From Microbacteriaceae bacterium (lineage in GTDB: Bacteria; Actinomycetota; Actinomycetes; Actinomycetales; Microbacteriaceae), in the NCBI GenBank assembly GCA_947452355.1, contig CANGCU010000035.1, forward strand, positions 1 through 10,337: a DNA stretch of 10,337 bases, read 5' to 3'. A program made the position numbers and the translations under genes. The notes below the pieces were generated by a model that was not told the origin of the DNA, searched no databases, and saw only the letters and a program-made list of their open reading frames with translations. Shown here one piece after another: positions 1-8,356 of this stretch (position 1 is its first letter; every line of letters starts with the position of its first letter).

Positions 1-1597
1 CCTCGCCCCACTTTCCGGCGATCTGCGGGGTCAGAGACGAGGTCGCCCACGTGTCCATGACATCGACTTCGCCGATACAACCACCCGCGACACCTCGCTG
101 GTCGGCGCTATATCCGGGAGCGGGTTGTGACGACGGGTCAACAGGGAGTTGGTCCTCGGTCGGAACGATGGGGGAATCGAAGTCGGGGTTGCCCTCGGCA
201 TCGAGCGGGTACCAGACGGGAATCGGCACACCGAAAAAGCGCTGGCGTGAAATCAACCAGTCACCGTTGAGTCCACCAACCCAGTTGTCATACCGAACGC
301 GCATGAAGTCGGGGTGGAAGTCGACCTGTGTTCCGCGCTCGATGAGTCGCGCCCGCAGGTCTTCGTCCTTGGCTCCGTTGGTGATGTACCACTGCCGGGT
401 CGTGACGATCTCGAGTGGCTTGTCACCCTTTTCAAAAAACTTGACGGGGTGAGTGATGGGCTTGGGTTCACCAATCATTTCCCCCGATTCCTGCAACATC
501 TCGACAATGCGTGCCTTCGCCGAGAACACGGTCTTGCCGGCGAGTTCGGCGTAGTTCGCGCGCTGTTCGTCGGTGTCGATCCCGGCGGGCGGTTCCCTCA
601 TGACACGTCCGTCGAAACCGAGGATCGGGCGGGTCGGAAGGCTGAGTTCACGCCACCAGATGACGTCGGTGACGTCGCCGAACGTACAAATCATCGCGAT
701 GCCGCTTCCCTTGTCAATCTGGGCGAGCGGGTGAGCAAGGACGGGTACCTCGACACCAAAAATCGGTGTGCGCACGGTCGTGCCGAAGAACGGCTTATAG
801 CGTTCGTCGTCAGGGTTGGCGACGAGGGCGACACACGCGGGGATCATCTCGGGTCGGGTCGTCTCGATGTCGATCGTCCCGCCGTCCGGCTTGTGGAACG
901 ACACCCGGTGGTACGCGCCCGGCATGTCCTTGTCTTCCAATTCCGCCTGGGCGACCGCGGTGCGGAAGGTGATGTCCCACAGCGTTGGTGCGTCGGCTTG
1001 ATACGCCTCGCCCCGGGAAAGATTGCGAAGGAACGCGCGCTGAGCCGTGCGCTGCGATTCGTCGGAAATGGTGCGGTACGTCTGTGACCAGTCGACCGAG
1101 AGGCCGAGTGTTCGCCACAGTTCCTCGAACTTCTTCTCGTCTTCGACGGTCAGTCGTTCACATAGCTCGACAAAGTTGCGACGGGAAATCGGCACCTGGT
1201 CGGCGGCCTTCGACGAAGCGTTGTCGCCGCCCTCGAGAGGTGGGGTGAAAGAAGGGTCGTACGGCAGGGTCGGGTCGCATCGGACACCGTAATAGTTCTG
1301 GACACGACGTTCGGTGGGAAGTCCGTTGTCGTCCCACCCCATGGGGTAGAAGATGACTTTTCCCTGCGCGCGCTGGTAGCGGGCGGCGAGGTCCATGTGG
1401 GTGTACGAAAACACGTGACCGATGTGCAACGAACCGGATGCTGTCGGCGGGGGAGTGTCCACCGCGAACACGCTTTCCTTGCCGAGTGAAACGGCCCTAG
1501 CGCGATCAAACGCGTACGTCCCTTCGCGTTCCCACACCTCACCCCACGTTGCTTCGAGTCCTTCGAGGGCCGGTTTGTCGGGGATTTCGCGGGGCAT
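1..1597 (-). CDS. valS: Valine--tRNA ligase, N-terminal 532 codons (truncated by the window edge)
   Basis: Class I aminoacyl-tRNA synthetase that charges tRNA-Val with valine in the cytoplasm. The frame is open from the ATG at 1597-1595 to the left edge with no stop. Seen: the ATP-binding HIGH motif (LHIGH, residues 57-61); a GWDDNGLPTERRVQ block (about 87-100); TTRPE (246-250), the hallmark of the CP1 editing domain; ISRQRFFGVPIPVW (about 449-462); and DVMDTWATSS near residue 514. The KMSKS loop, anticodon-binding domain and C-terminus lie outside the window. GWDDNGLPTER, instead of the GWDHAGI-type block of E. coli ValRS, points to the archaeal-like ValRS subtype. The start is supported by AAAGAGG (1609-1603) 5 bases upstream and by the IPDKPALEGLEATW N-terminus expected of the family. 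tspO lies 94 bases upstream on the same strand, so partial co-transcription is possible. Product certain; subtype assignment likely. Confidence 0.96.
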   Translation of the reverse strand, partial: MPREIPDKPALEGLEATWGEVWEREGTYAFDRARAVSLGKESVFAVDTPPPTASGSLHIGHVFSYTHMDLAARYQRAQGKVIFYPMGWDDNGLPTERRVQNYYGVRCDPTLPYDPSFTPPLEGGDNASSKAADQVPISRRNFVELCERLTVEDEKKFEELWRTLGLSVDWSQTYRTISDESQRTAQRAFLRNLSRGEAYQADAPTLWDITFRTAVAQAELEDKDMPGAYHRVSFHKPDGGTIDIETTRPEMIPACVALVANPDDERYKPFFGTTVRTPIFGVEVPVLAHPLAQIDKGSGIAMICTFGDVTDVIWWRELSLPTRPILGFDGRVMREPPAGIDTDEQRANYAELAGKTVFSAKARIVEMLQESGEMIGEPKPITHPVKFFEKGDKPLEIVTTRQWYITNGAKDEDLRARLIERGTQVDFHPDFMRVRYDNWVGGLNGDWLISRQRFFGVPIPVWYPLDAEGNPDFDSPIVPTEDQLPVDPSSQPAPGYSADQRGVAGGCIGEVDVMDTWATSSLTPQIAGKWGE

Positions 1598-1602
1598 GAG
1601 AG

Positions 1603-1609
1603 CCTCTTT
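1603..1609 (-). promoter_or_regulatory. Ribosome binding site of valS
   Basis: Read on the minus strand, AAAGAGG ends 5 bases before the valS ATG. It fixes the start at 1597 rather than at an internal codon. Confidence 0.6.
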
Positions 1610-1619
1610 CACTATCGGC

Positions 1620-1638
1620 GGCAGCGGGTATGGCTGCC
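1620..1638 (-). other. Hairpin in the valS leader
   Basis: Perfect 6-bp inverted repeat, GGCAGC (1620-1625) and GCTGCC (1633-1638), around a 7-base loop. It sits about 10 bases upstream of the valS ribosome binding site. It is too short to be a T-box or any riboswitch I know. It may be a leader hairpin or chance in GC-rich DNA. Confidence 0.3.
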
Positions 1639-1660
1639 TCACGTGTACCGCCTAAATCTA

Positions 1661-1676
1661 CCAGCCCTCGGGCTGG
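1661..1676 (-). terminator. Possible weak terminator or processing hairpin between tspO and valS
   Basis: Perfect inverted repeat CCAGCC (1661-1666) and GGCTGG (1671-1676) with a 4-base loop whose ends can also pair. It starts 15 bases after the tspO stop. On the minus strand it is followed by TAGATTTAGG, which is not a proper U-tract. It could be one of the U-poor actinobacterial terminators or an intergenic hairpin that allows read-through into valS. Confidence 0.35.
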
Positions 1677-1691
1677 CGTCGTGCGGGGCGT

Positions 1692-2210
1692 CTAGTTGTT
1701 GAACGCGAGATAGATGTTGAGCGTCGATGCAATCCAGAGCCACGCTTCATAGGGAATGAGCAGGCGGGCGGACCACAGATCGACCGCTTTGAACTTCACA
1801 ATCGTCATCCAGACAAGAACGTCCATCGCGAGGATGATGACGACTCCCAGCCAGAAGGCGATGGGACCGATCAACGGGAACCCTGCGAAGAAAATCGGGG
1901 TCCAGATGGCGTTGAGAGCTAACTGCCAGATGAACAATCGAATCCCCGCGGTTCGGTTGGGGCTCGACGCCATGCGCCACGCACGCCAGAAGGAAACCCC
2001 AATCAACACGTATAGAACTGACCACACGGGACCGAACACCCAGTTCGGCGGAGTCCACGGTGCGACGTTCGCGTCCGCATACCAACCGTCAACGTTCCCG
2101 GCGGTTGATGTCGCACCCAATCCACCGATGATGAACGGCACGGCGATGCTGATAACCAGCGCAAGTCGCTGGCGGGGGCGGGTGGACGGTGATGTCGATT
2201 TCGCGGCCAT
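1692..2210 (-). CDS. tspO: TspO/MBR family tryptophan-rich membrane protein
   Basis: 172-residue integral membrane protein, the usual length for bacterial TspO, with five predicted membrane segments (about 15-35, 54-77, 89-110, 113-138, 149-170). Family signatures seen are WTPPNWVFGPVWSVLYVLIGVSFW (starting at residue 52), the WQLALNAIWTPIFF block (95-108), and a C-terminal PYEAWLWIASTLN stretch (153-165) matching the conserved end of the last helix. TspO proteins bind porphyrins and haem and are linked to oxidative stress and, in Rhodobacter, to control of pigment genes; the role here is not shown by the sequence. The ATG at 2210 is chosen because AAGGAG lies 4 bases upstream and because residues encoded further upstream do not look like protein. 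It diverges from ileS across 68 bases and is followed by valS on the same strand. Family certain, physiological role open. Confidence 0.95.
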   Translation of the reverse strand: MAAKSTSPSTRPRQRLALVISIAVPFIIGGLGATSTAGNVDGWYADANVAPWTPPNWVFGPVWSVLYVLIGVSFWRAWRMASSPNRTAGIRLFIWQLALNAIWTPIFFAGFPLIGPIAFWLGVVIILAMDVLVWMTIVKFKAVDLWSARLLIPYEAWLWIASTLNIYLAFNN

Positions 2211-2214
2211 GATG

Positions 2215-2220
2215 CTCCTT
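2215..2220 (-). promoter_or_regulatory. Ribosome binding site of tspO
   Basis: A perfect AAGGAG on the minus strand, 4 bases before the ATG at 2210. It decides the start against a possible extension of the same frame by 94 codons to 2492. Confidence 0.8.
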
Positions 2221-2264
2221 CGTGTTGGGAACAGACTACGCCTCGGACCCCCGCCCGGCACGCA

Positions 2265-2270
2265 TAGAAT
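2265..2270 (+). promoter_or_regulatory. Candidate -10 box of ileS (leaderless transcript)
   Basis: TAGAAT matches the TATAAT consensus at 5 of 6 positions and ends 8 bases before the ileS ATG. Initiation at the usual distance would fall at about 2277-2279, on or next to the A of the start codon. No good -35 is visible at 16-18 bp spacing (the best is CTCGGA near 2242), and there is no strong Shine-Dalgarno sequence before the ATG, only GAG at 2272-2274. Both facts fit a leaderless mRNA, which is common in actinobacteria. Inferred, not shown. Confidence 0.45.
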
Positions 2271-2278
2271 TGAGACCC

Positions 2279-5200
2279 ATGACGTACCCCCGACACCGAG
2301 ACACGACCGGCGTTCAGCCGTCCCCGTCGTTCCCTGCGATCGAACATGAGGTTCTCGCCTATTGGGCGGCCAACGATACCTTTCGTCAGTCGATCGCGAA
2401 CCGCGAGGGCTGTGACGAATGGGTGTTCTATGACGGCCCGCCGTTCGCCAATGGACTGCCGCACTACGGTCACCTGCTGACGGGGTATGCAAAAGACCTT
2501 TTCCCCCGCTACCAGACGATGCGCGGCAAGCAGGTTCACCGACGATTCGGTTGGGATACTCACGGGCTTCCCGCCGAACTCGAGGCCGAACGCCAACTCG
2601 GGATCACCGACAAATCACAGATCGAGGCAATGGGGCTCGCAGCGTTCAACGCGGCCGCGAAAGAATCGGTACTCAAGTACACCAAGGAGTGGGAAGAGTA
2701 CGTCACGCGCCAAGCACGCTGGGTGGACTTCGAGAATGACTACAAGACCCTCGACATCACGTTCATGGAGAGCGTCATCTGGGCGTTCAAACAACTGCAC
2801 GACAAGGGACTCGCGTACGAGGGATACCGCGTGCTTCCGTATTGCTGGCGCGACCAAACCCCGCTGTCGAACCACGAACTGCGAATGGACGATGACGTCT
2901 ACAAGTCGCGTCAAGACCAGTCCGTCACCGTGACCTTTCCGCTCACGGGAGACAAGGCGGAGTCACTGGGGCTGAGTGGCGTCGCCGCGCTCGCCTGGAC
3001 GACGACACCCTGGACACTTCCCACCAATGCGGCGCTCGCCGTCGGTCCGGCAATCGACTATGCCGTTGTTCCCGCGGGACCCAATGGTGCCTCTGCACAG
3101 GGTGACTGTTTCCTCTTGGCGGCAGACACCGTCGGCGCGTACGCCAAGGAACTCGGTTATGACGACGCGACGGCTGCGACCGACGCCGTGAGCTCGACCG
3201 TTTCAGGCTCGGAACTCGGCGGAATGAATTACACGCGGCTGTGGGATTATTACGCGGACACCGACGGCATGGACAACGCCTGGCAGATCCTCGTCGCAGA
3301 TTACGTTGCGACTGGTGAAGGTACCGGAATCGTTCACCAGGCCCCCGCATACGGTGAAGACGACCAGATCACGTGTGCCGCGGCGGGAATCCCCGTCATC
3401 GTCTCGATTGACGATTCGGGAAAATTCCTGTCCGAGGTCACCGATGTCGCGGGACTTCATGTCTTCGACGCCAACAAGCCGTTGACCCAGAAACTCAAGG
3501 CCGACGGACGACTGATGCAACAGAAGTCGTACGACCACTCGTACCCGCATTGCTGGCGTTGCCGCAACCCGCTCATCTACAAGGCGGTTTCGTCGTGGTT
3601 TATTCGCGTCCCCGACTTCCGCGACCGCATGGGCGAACTCAACCAGGAAATCAACTGGGTGCCCGACAACGTCAAAGACGGACAGTTCGGGAAATGGCTC
3701 AGCGGTGCTCGCGACTGGTCGATTTCGCGTAATCGTTATTGGGGAAGCCCGATTCCGGTGTGGAAGAGCGACGACCCTGAGTACCCGCGAATCGACGTCT
3801 ATGGTTCGCTGGACGAACTCGAGGCCGATTTCGGAGTTCGTCCGAACGACCTTCACCGACCGGCGATTGACGAACTGACACGCCCGAACCCGGACGACCC
3901 GACTGGAAAATCGACGATGCGCCGCATCACCGATGTGCTCGATGTGTGGTTCGATTCCGGTTCCATGCCGTTCGCCCAGGTTCACTACCCGTTCGAGAAC
4001 CGTGAGTGGTTCGATACGCACAACCCCGCGGACTTCATCGTTGAGTACATCGGCCAGACGCGCGGCTGGTTCTATACGCTTCACGTCCTGTCGACCGCGT
4101 TGTTCGACCGACCCGCGTTCACCAACGTCATCAGTCACGGAATCGTGTTGGGGAACGACGGACAGAAGATGTCGAAATCTCTGCGCAATTATCCGGACGT
4201 GTCCGAGGTGTTCGAACGCGACGGAGCCGACGCGATGCGCTGGTTCCTCATGTCATCGAGCGTCATTCGAGGCGGGAACCTCGTCGTGACAGAAGAGGGC
4301 ATTCGCGAATCGGTCCGCCAGTTCCTGTTGCCGCTGTGGAGCACCTATTACTTCTTCACGCTATACGCGGGAGACGTCGAGCCCGTTCGCCGAACCGACT
4401 CGACCCACGTTCTCGATCGGTATCTGTTGGCCAAGACCCGCGAGCTCATCGAGAAGGTGACAACCGACCTCGACGCACTGGACAGCCCGATGGCGGCGTC
4501 GTCCATTCGCGACTTCGCTGATGTGCTGACCAATTGGTACGTTCGTCGTTCGCGCGACCGGTTCTGGGATGGCGACGATCGTGACGCCGTCGACACGCTG
4601 TACACCGTGCTGGAAACCGTGTGCCGCGTTGCCGCTCCGCTTGCGCCACTGCTGACGGAAGAGGTGTGGCGAGGGCTCACCGGTGGTGAAAGTGTTCACC
4701 TCACGGACTGGCCCGACGCCAACGAATTCCCCGCCGATAATGATCTCGTTCAGGCGATGGACCGCGTTCGCGAGGTGGCGTCGGCTGGACTCGCGCTGCG
4801 CAAGTCGCAGGGTCTGCGCGTCCGTCTTCCGCTGGCGAACCTCACGGTCGTCGTGCCCGAAGCCCCGACCATCCCGGCATTCGCCGACATCCTCCGCGAG
4901 GAACTTAACGTCAAGACCGTGTCGGTTGTCGAGTTTCGCGAGGAATCGGTGAGCGAATACGGCATCACTCGCCGCCTTTCGGTCAATTCACGCGCTCTTG
5001 GTCCACGAATCGGTGGGCAGGTTCAGCAGGTTATCGCGGCGACGAAAGCGGGAGACTGGTCGGTTGACGGAGACGTCGTCACGGCCGGTGGGATCGCGCT
5101 CGAGGAGGGCGAATACGAACTGGTTCTCGATGTCGCCGATACCGCAGTTGCTGTGTCGTTCCTTGGTAACGCGGGGTTCGTCGTCCTCGACACCATTGTC

Positions 5201-5464
5201 ACGCCGGAACTTGCCGCCGAGGGTCTCGCCCGGGATGTCGTGCGCGCAATTCAGCAGGCACGAAAAGACGCGGGTCTCGATGTGAGCGACCGCATCCGCC
5301 TTGAAATCGAATCCGACGCTGTCGCCATCGTTGCGATGCGAGACCATCAGGACCTCATCGCCGGTGAAACCCTCGCGCTCGAACTGGAATTCGTCGATGG
5401 AACATCAGGCGACATTGAGGTCGGGGACGGTTCCCGAATCCGTGTCGGGTTGGAAAAGGTGTGA
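2279..5464 (+). CDS. ileS: Isoleucine--tRNA ligase, long eukaryotic-like (IleS2) type
   Basis: Class I synthetase that charges tRNA-Ile with isoleucine and edits mischarged valine. At 1061 residues it matches the long actinobacterial form rather than the roughly 930-940 of E. coli-like IleRS. Seen in order: the HIGH motif as HYGH (62-65), [10 protein letters not shown] (91-100), the CP1 editing motif [10 protein letters not shown] (241-250), a HCWRC cysteine pair (C425, C428) and KMSKS (630-634), followed by the anticodon-binding region and a long C-terminal extension. GWDTHGLP in place of GWDCHGLP is typical of the IleS2 type, which in other bacteria is associated with mupirocin resistance. 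The start is placed at the ATG at 2279, because MTYPR is the N-terminus I expect in Microbacteriaceae. A GTG at 2222 is in frame, but using it would put the likely promoter inside the gene. First gene of the ileS-folC-DUF4233-ndk unit; its stop overlaps the folC start. Confidence 0.97.
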   Translation: MTYPRHRDTTGVQPSPSFPAIEHEVLAYWAANDTFRQSIANREGCDEWVFYDGPPFANGLPHYGHLLTGYAKDLFPRYQTMRGKQVHRRFGWDTHGLPAELEAERQLGITDKSQIEAMGLAAFNAAAKESVLKYTKEWEEYVTRQARWVDFENDYKTLDITFMESVIWAFKQLHDKGLAYEGYRVLPYCWRDQTPLSNHELRMDDDVYKSRQDQSVTVTFPLTGDKAESLGLSGVAALAWTTTPWTLPTNAALAVGPAIDYAVVPAGPNGASAQGDCFLLAADTVGAYAKELGYDDATAATDAVSSTVSGSELGGMNYTRLWDYYADTDGMDNAWQILVADYVATGEGTGIVHQAPAYGEDDQITCAAAGIPVIVSIDDSGKFLSEVTDVAGLHVFDANKPLTQKLKADGRLMQQKSYDHSYPHCWRCRNPLIYKAVSSWFIRVPDFRDRMGELNQEINWVPDNVKDGQFGKWLSGARDWSISRNRYWGSPIPVWKSDDPEYPRIDVYGSLDELEADFGVRPNDLHRPAIDELTRPNPDDPTGKSTMRRITDVLDVWFDSGSMPFAQVHYPFENREWFDTHNPADFIVEYIGQTRGWFYTLHVLSTALFDRPAFTNVISHGIVLGNDGQKMSKSLRNYPDVSEVFERDGADAMRWFLMSSSVIRGGNLVVTEEGIRESVRQFLLPLWSTYYFFTLYAGDVEPVRRTDSTHVLDRYLLAKTRELIEKVTTDLDALDSPMAASSIRDFADVLTNWYVRRSRDRFWDGDDRDAVDTLYTVLETVCRVAAPLAPLLTEEVWRGLTGGESVHLTDWPDANEFPADNDLVQAMDRVREVASAGLALRKSQGLRVRLPLANLTVVVPEAPTIPAFADILREELNVKTVSVVEFREESVSEYGITRRLSVNSRALGPRIGGQVQQVIAATKAGDWSVDGDVVTAGGIALEEGEYELVLDVADTAVAVSFLGNAGFVVLDTIVTPELAAEGLARDVVRAIQQARKDAGLDVSDRIRLEIESDAVAIVAMRDHQDLIAGETLALELEFVDGTSGDIEVGDGSRIRVGLEKV

Positions 5465-6801
5465 CCGACTACCGGGCCGAGGTCGGCACGATCTTCGAAT
5501 CGCTCGTCGCCCGCATCGGTGAACGCGCACCACAGCCGCGCCTTCATGCAACGCGCAAGGCGATGGAGTACCTAGGCAACCCGCAAGAAATGTATTCGGT
5601 TGTGCACGTGACGGGGACGAACGGCAAGACGTCGACCTCTCGCATGATCGAGGCTTTGTGTCGCGCGCACGGCTTGCGGACGGGGCTCATGACGAGCCCA
5701 CACCTGCGATTCGTCAACGAGCGAATCATGATTGACGGCGAACCCATCAGCGACGAACGATTTGTCGACAATTGGCGAGACGTCGAGCCGTACATCGACC
5801 TCGTCGACGCCGACCTGGTGGCGAACGGTGAAGTTCCCCTCACGTATTTCGAGACCCTCACCGTGTTGACGTTGGCCGCGTTCGCGGATGCACCCGTCGA
5901 CGTTGCCGTTCTCGAAGTCGGGATGGGTGGCGAATGGGATTCGACCAACGTCGCTGACGCCGACGTTGCAGTTTTTGCGCCGATTGGCATCGACCATGCC
6001 GAGTTCCTCGGGAATACCGTGAGCGCTATTGCCCGAACGAAGGCGGGCATCATCAAACCGGGAAGCATCGTGGTGACGGCGTCCCAAGAGCCTGATGCGC
6101 TCGCCGAGATTGTGCGCGCCGCCGACATGTTGGACGGCGAACTCGTTGTCGAGGGAGACGCATTTGAACTGATGTCGAGTGTGTCCGCGGTGGGTGGCCA
6201 GGTCATGCAGATTCGGGGTCGTGCAGCCGCCTATCGCGACGTTCCCGTCACGCTCCACGGTCGCCACCAAGCGCACAACGCTGCGCTAGCCATCGCAGCG
6301 GTCGAGTCGTTGCTGGGGAACGGCTCGCGTCCGATTCCTGACGAAATTCTCAGCGTCGCGCTTGGGAACGTCACGAGCCCGGGTCGGTTGCAGTACCTTG
6401 CGGCGAACCCGCCGATCATCGTCGACGCAGCCCACAATCCTCATGGCGCAACCGCTCTCGCCTCGGCGATCCGTGACGTGCTCCCGTTCGAACGGGTCTG
6501 GATGGTGCTCGGTGTGCTCGATGACAAGGACGCGCAGGGAATTATCGAAGCGCTCGACCCCGTCGTCGCGGGATTCATTTGTACGCAGTCGAACTCTGAC
6601 CGCGCCATGCAGGCGAACGACCTCGCAGACATTGTCGCCGCGCTTGTCGGGCCGGATCGGGTTCAGGCCGAGCCGACACTGTCCGTCGCCATCGAGACGG
6701 CAAAGTCGATGTGTGGGCCGGCAGATGCGATTATGGTCTCAGGAAGTATCACGCTGGTTGGCGACACCATGACTCTCGCCCGAACGGAGAACTGGACATG
6801 A
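5461..6801 (+). CDS. folC: Bifunctional dihydrofolate synthase / folylpolyglutamate synthase
   Basis: Cytoplasmic Mur-ligase-like enzyme that adds glutamate to dihydropteroate and tetrahydrofolates in folate metabolism. 446 residues, normal for the family. Seen: P-loop TGTNGKTS (51-58); TSPHL (78-82), a substrate-binding loop; TYFETLTVL (128-136); [10 protein letters not shown] (154-163), the family's GGRxDATN-type signature with W replacing R as is usual in actinobacteria; GIDHAEFLG (176-184); KAGIIKPG (194-201); HQAHNAALA (269-277); and DAAHNPHGA (322-330) in the C-terminal domain. It starts with a GTG whose bases are shared with the ileS stop (GTGA, 5461-5464), so translation is probably coupled to ileS. 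GGAA at 5452-5455 is the only nearby Shine-Dalgarno candidate and is weak. Whether both activities are retained cannot be told from the sequence. Confidence 0.96.
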   Translation: MTDYRAEVGTIFESLVARIGERAPQPRLHATRKAMEYLGNPQEMYSVVHVTGTNGKTSTSRMIEALCRAHGLRTGLMTSPHLRFVNERIMIDGEPISDERFVDNWRDVEPYIDLVDADLVANGEVPLTYFETLTVLTLAAFADAPVDVAVLEVGMGGEWDSTNVADADVAVFAPIGIDHAEFLGNTVSAIARTKAGIIKPGSIVVTASQEPDALAEIVRAADMLDGELVVEGDAFELMSSVSAVGGQVMQIRGRAAAYRDVPVTLHGRHQAHNAALAIAAVESLLGNGSRPIPDEILSVALGNVTSPGRLQYLAANPPIIVDAAHNPHGATALASAIRDVLPFERVWMVLGVLDDKDAQGIIEALDPVVAGFICTQSNSDRAMQANDLADIVAALVGPDRVQAEPTLSVAIETAKSMCGPADAIMVSGSITLVGDTMTLARTENWT

Positions 6802-7142
6802 CCGAACGCCGACAACGGAGCGCCACCGAGTCACTGTTGGCGGTTGCGTTCGGTGTCGAAATGGCCGCAATCCTTTTCGGAGCGATTGCCATCGCGGGCT
6901 TGCACAAACAGCAGTGGCTCGAGGTGGTCATCACGGCCGTCGTGTTGCTCGCAATGTTGTCGCTCGCACAGGCGACGCTGCGACGAGGACTCCACCCGAT
7001 TCTCTACGCGTCCCAGGCGTTGCTTGCGCTTCCCGTCATCACCGAACCGATGTGGATATTCGCGTGGGTCCTCTGCATGATTTTCTGGATTTACTGCCTC
7101 CTCAAGGGGCAACAACTTGACCGTCGAAAGGAACAACAATGA
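6798..7142 (+). CDS. DUF4233 family four-helix membrane protein
   Basis: 114-residue protein of unknown function, recognised as the actinobacterial DUF4233 family mainly from its size, hydrophobic pattern and fixed position between folC and ndk. Four hydrophobic segments are visible (about 13-34, 41-58, 68-82, 86-102), with a basic N-terminus (TERRQR) and a charged tail ([10 protein letters not shown]). An EPMW motif (83-86) opens the last helix. The ATG overlaps the folC stop (ATGA, 6798-6801), and GGAGA (6786-6790) lies 7 bases upstream, which rejects a longer in-frame start at 6711 inside folC. Its conserved position in the operon suggests a housekeeping role, but no reaction can be inferred. 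Confidence 0.88.
   Translation: MTERRQRSATESLLAVAFGVEMAAILFGAIAIAGLHKQQWLEVVITAVVLLAMLSLAQATLRRGLHPILYASQALLALPVITEPMWIFAWVLCMIFWIYCLLKGQQLDRRKEQQ
7126..7132 (+). promoter_or_regulatory. Ribosome binding site of ndk
   Basis: GAAAGGA lies within the last codons of the DUF4233 gene, 6 bases before the ndk ATG. ndk therefore has its own strong site in addition to the ATGA stop/start overlap, which may allow higher expression than the genes before it. Confidence 0.65.
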
Positions 7143-7555
7143 CCGAAACCCAGGACACTCTCGTCCTCGTCAAGCCAGACGGAACCGACCGAAACCTCAT
7201 CGGCGAAATACTTCGGCGGATCGAAGCCAAGGGCTACGAGATTGTCGATTTGCGGATGCTGACCCCCGAACGCGAGCTGCTCGCTCAGCACTATGCCGAA
7301 CACGAGGGCAAGCCCTTTTTCGAGCCACTCGTCGAGTTCATGTCGAGCGGACCGGTCGTTGCGGCGAAGGTTCGTGGACACCGTGTCATCGAAGGATTTC
7401 GTGCATTGGCGGGCACAACCGATCCGACGCTCGCGGCACCGGGTTCAATTCGCGGCGACCTCGCTCGGGACTGGGGCGTCGCGGTGCAAAAGAATCTCGT
7501 ACACGGAAGTGACTCGCCCGAGTCTGCTGCGCGAGAACTCGCACTCTGGTTTTAG
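7139..7555 (+). CDS. ndk: Nucleoside diphosphate kinase
   Basis: Transfers the terminal phosphate of ATP to nucleoside diphosphates through a phosphohistidine, balancing NTP and dNTP pools. 138 residues, the normal family length. Catalytic histidine H122 lies in NLVHGSDS (119-126). Expected nucleotide and phosphate contacts are present: K12 in VKPDG, Y52, F60, R88, T94, R105 and N119. PGSIRGD (101-107) carries S where the family usually has T, a mild substitution. Start at 7139 overlaps the preceding stop (ATGA) and has its own Shine-Dalgarno sequence. It is the last gene of the ileS unit; its TAG stop overlaps the stop of the convergent VKOR gene, with no terminator hairpin between them. Confidence 0.98.
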   Translation: MTETQDTLVLVKPDGTDRNLIGEILRRIEAKGYEIVDLRMLTPERELLAQHYAEHEGKPFFEPLVEFMSSGPVVAAKVRGHRVIEGFRALAGTTDPTLAAPGSIRGDLARDWGVAVQKNLVHGSDSPESAARELALWF

Positions 7556-8238
7556 TACCCGTTAATTAGCATCGGGACGAGCAACGGGAACTGCGCAATG
7601 ATGGCGAGCGCAATCGCCGCGAGGTTAACCACGGGAATTAGCCAGGCATAGGGAAGCACCCGTCCGCCGATTCGCGCGAGCCGGTCGTTGTCGAACAATA
7701 GTTTTTCCCGAAGCAGCCACGGCGTCACAATCCACAACATAATTGATTGAGTGACCCACGTGACCATGCAATACAGGCACAGGAAGCCGATGCTGTAGAC
7801 CGCGGCGAAAAATAACCACATCAGGAAGAACCAGGCTGCGACCATTCCGACGGCGAAGGTTCGCCAGTACCAGCGCGAATAGGTCGCACCGGCGAGCATG
7901 CCGGCGCCGGTTGCCGCAACGACGCCCCACCCGATGAGTCCCCAGAAGTAGTTGGGGACGGTGAAGAAGGCGTGGGCTTCGTCGGATTGCATGACATTGC
8001 CGCAACTGAAGAACGGATTGATGTTGCACGACGGGGGAGTCCCGTCCTTGAGTAGATAGAACCCTTCGGTCGACAACGTTAGTGCCGCCCACAGAGACAC
8101 GAGCGCGAACACGAGGATAAATGTCCCGAACAGGATTCGGCCGCGGAAGGTGGGGTTCACGTAACCATTATCGCCCCTGCGCGCGCCGTGGCGCTGTGCA
8201 ACCCGACGCGGCGGGATATACTGAACAGGCGCGGTCAT
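7552..8238 (-). CDS. Vitamin K epoxide reductase (VKOR) family membrane protein
   Basis: Quinone-linked membrane oxidoreductase that would reoxidise a DsbA-like partner and so support disulfide formation in exported proteins. 228 residues, about five membrane segments (35-55, 96-116, 128-148, 152-172, 196-222). Seen: the catalytic CLYC pair (C154, C157) at a helix start, a second cysteine pair (C71 and C79) in the loop after the first helix, and [11 protein letters not shown] (94-104) matching the family's PNxxxG motif. No fused thioredoxin domain is present, so a separate DsbA-like protein is needed, and none is in this window. The start is the ATG at 8238, with GGAAAAG (8254-8248) 9 bases upstream. 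A GTG at 8160 is an alternative but lacks a ribosome binding site. The residues upstream of 8238 do not resemble the family. Its TAA overlaps the ndk TAG. Confidence 0.92.
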   Translation of the reverse strand: MTAPVQYIPPRRVAQRHGARRGDNGYVNPTFRGRILFGTFILVFALVSLWAALTLSTEGFYLLKDGTPPSCNINPFFSCGNVMQSDEAHAFFTVPNYFWGLIGWGVVAATGAGMLAGATYSRWYWRTFAVGMVAAWFFLMWLFFAAVYSIGFLCLYCMVTWVTQSIMLWIVTPWLLREKLLFDNDRLARIGGRVLPYAWLIPVVNLAAIALAIIAQFPLLVPMLINGY

Positions 8239-8303
8239 CGCGCAGGACTTTTCCGGACACACCGGGCTAACAATCGAAAGATTTGAGCGGATAGTCAGCT
8301 CCG

Positions 8304-8322
8304 CGCGTAGTGACAGTACGCG
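8304..8322. promoter_or_regulatory. 19-bp near-perfect palindrome, possible operator
   Basis: CGCGTAGTGACAGTACGCG is a dyad centred on 8313 in which 8 of 9 position pairs match, the exception being G8310/G8316. It lies midway between the divergent VKOR and RNase E genes, close upstream of a possible RNase E promoter. Size and symmetry fit a dimeric repressor site, but no cognate regulator is visible. It could also form a 6-bp hairpin in RNA. Confidence 0.35.
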
Positions 8323-8324
8323 GA

Positions 8325-8354
8325 TTGCGTCACTCGATGCGATCACACAACAAT
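8325..8354 (+). promoter_or_regulatory. Possible promoter of the RNase E gene
   Basis: TTGCGT (8325-8330) and AACAAT (8349-8354) are separated by 18 bp. They match the -35 and -10 consensus at 3 and 4 of 6 positions. Start of transcription would be near 8361, giving a leader of about 55 bases. A weak call, made because the position is right and nothing better is seen. Confidence 0.25.
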
Positions 8355-8356
8355 TT

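Noticed and set aside
314..1087. 257-codon open frame on the plus strand
   Set aside because: Antisense to valS, whose frame carries HIGH and TTRPE motifs. The plus-strand product has no recognisable motif and is a GC-bias shadow.
2211..2278. T-box riboswitch upstream of ileS
   Set aside because: Actinobacterial ileS genes often have translational T-boxes, but this 68-base spacer is too short and has no T-box sequence or anti-sequestrator structure.
2211..2492. N-terminal extension of tspO by 94 codons
   Set aside because: It would run antisense into ileS. A strong AAGGAG sits before the ATG at 2210, and the shorter product has the normal family length.
3203..4138. 311-codon open frame on the minus strand
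   Set aside because: Antisense to ileS, with no family resemblance and no ribosome binding site. Long shadow frames are expected at this GC content.
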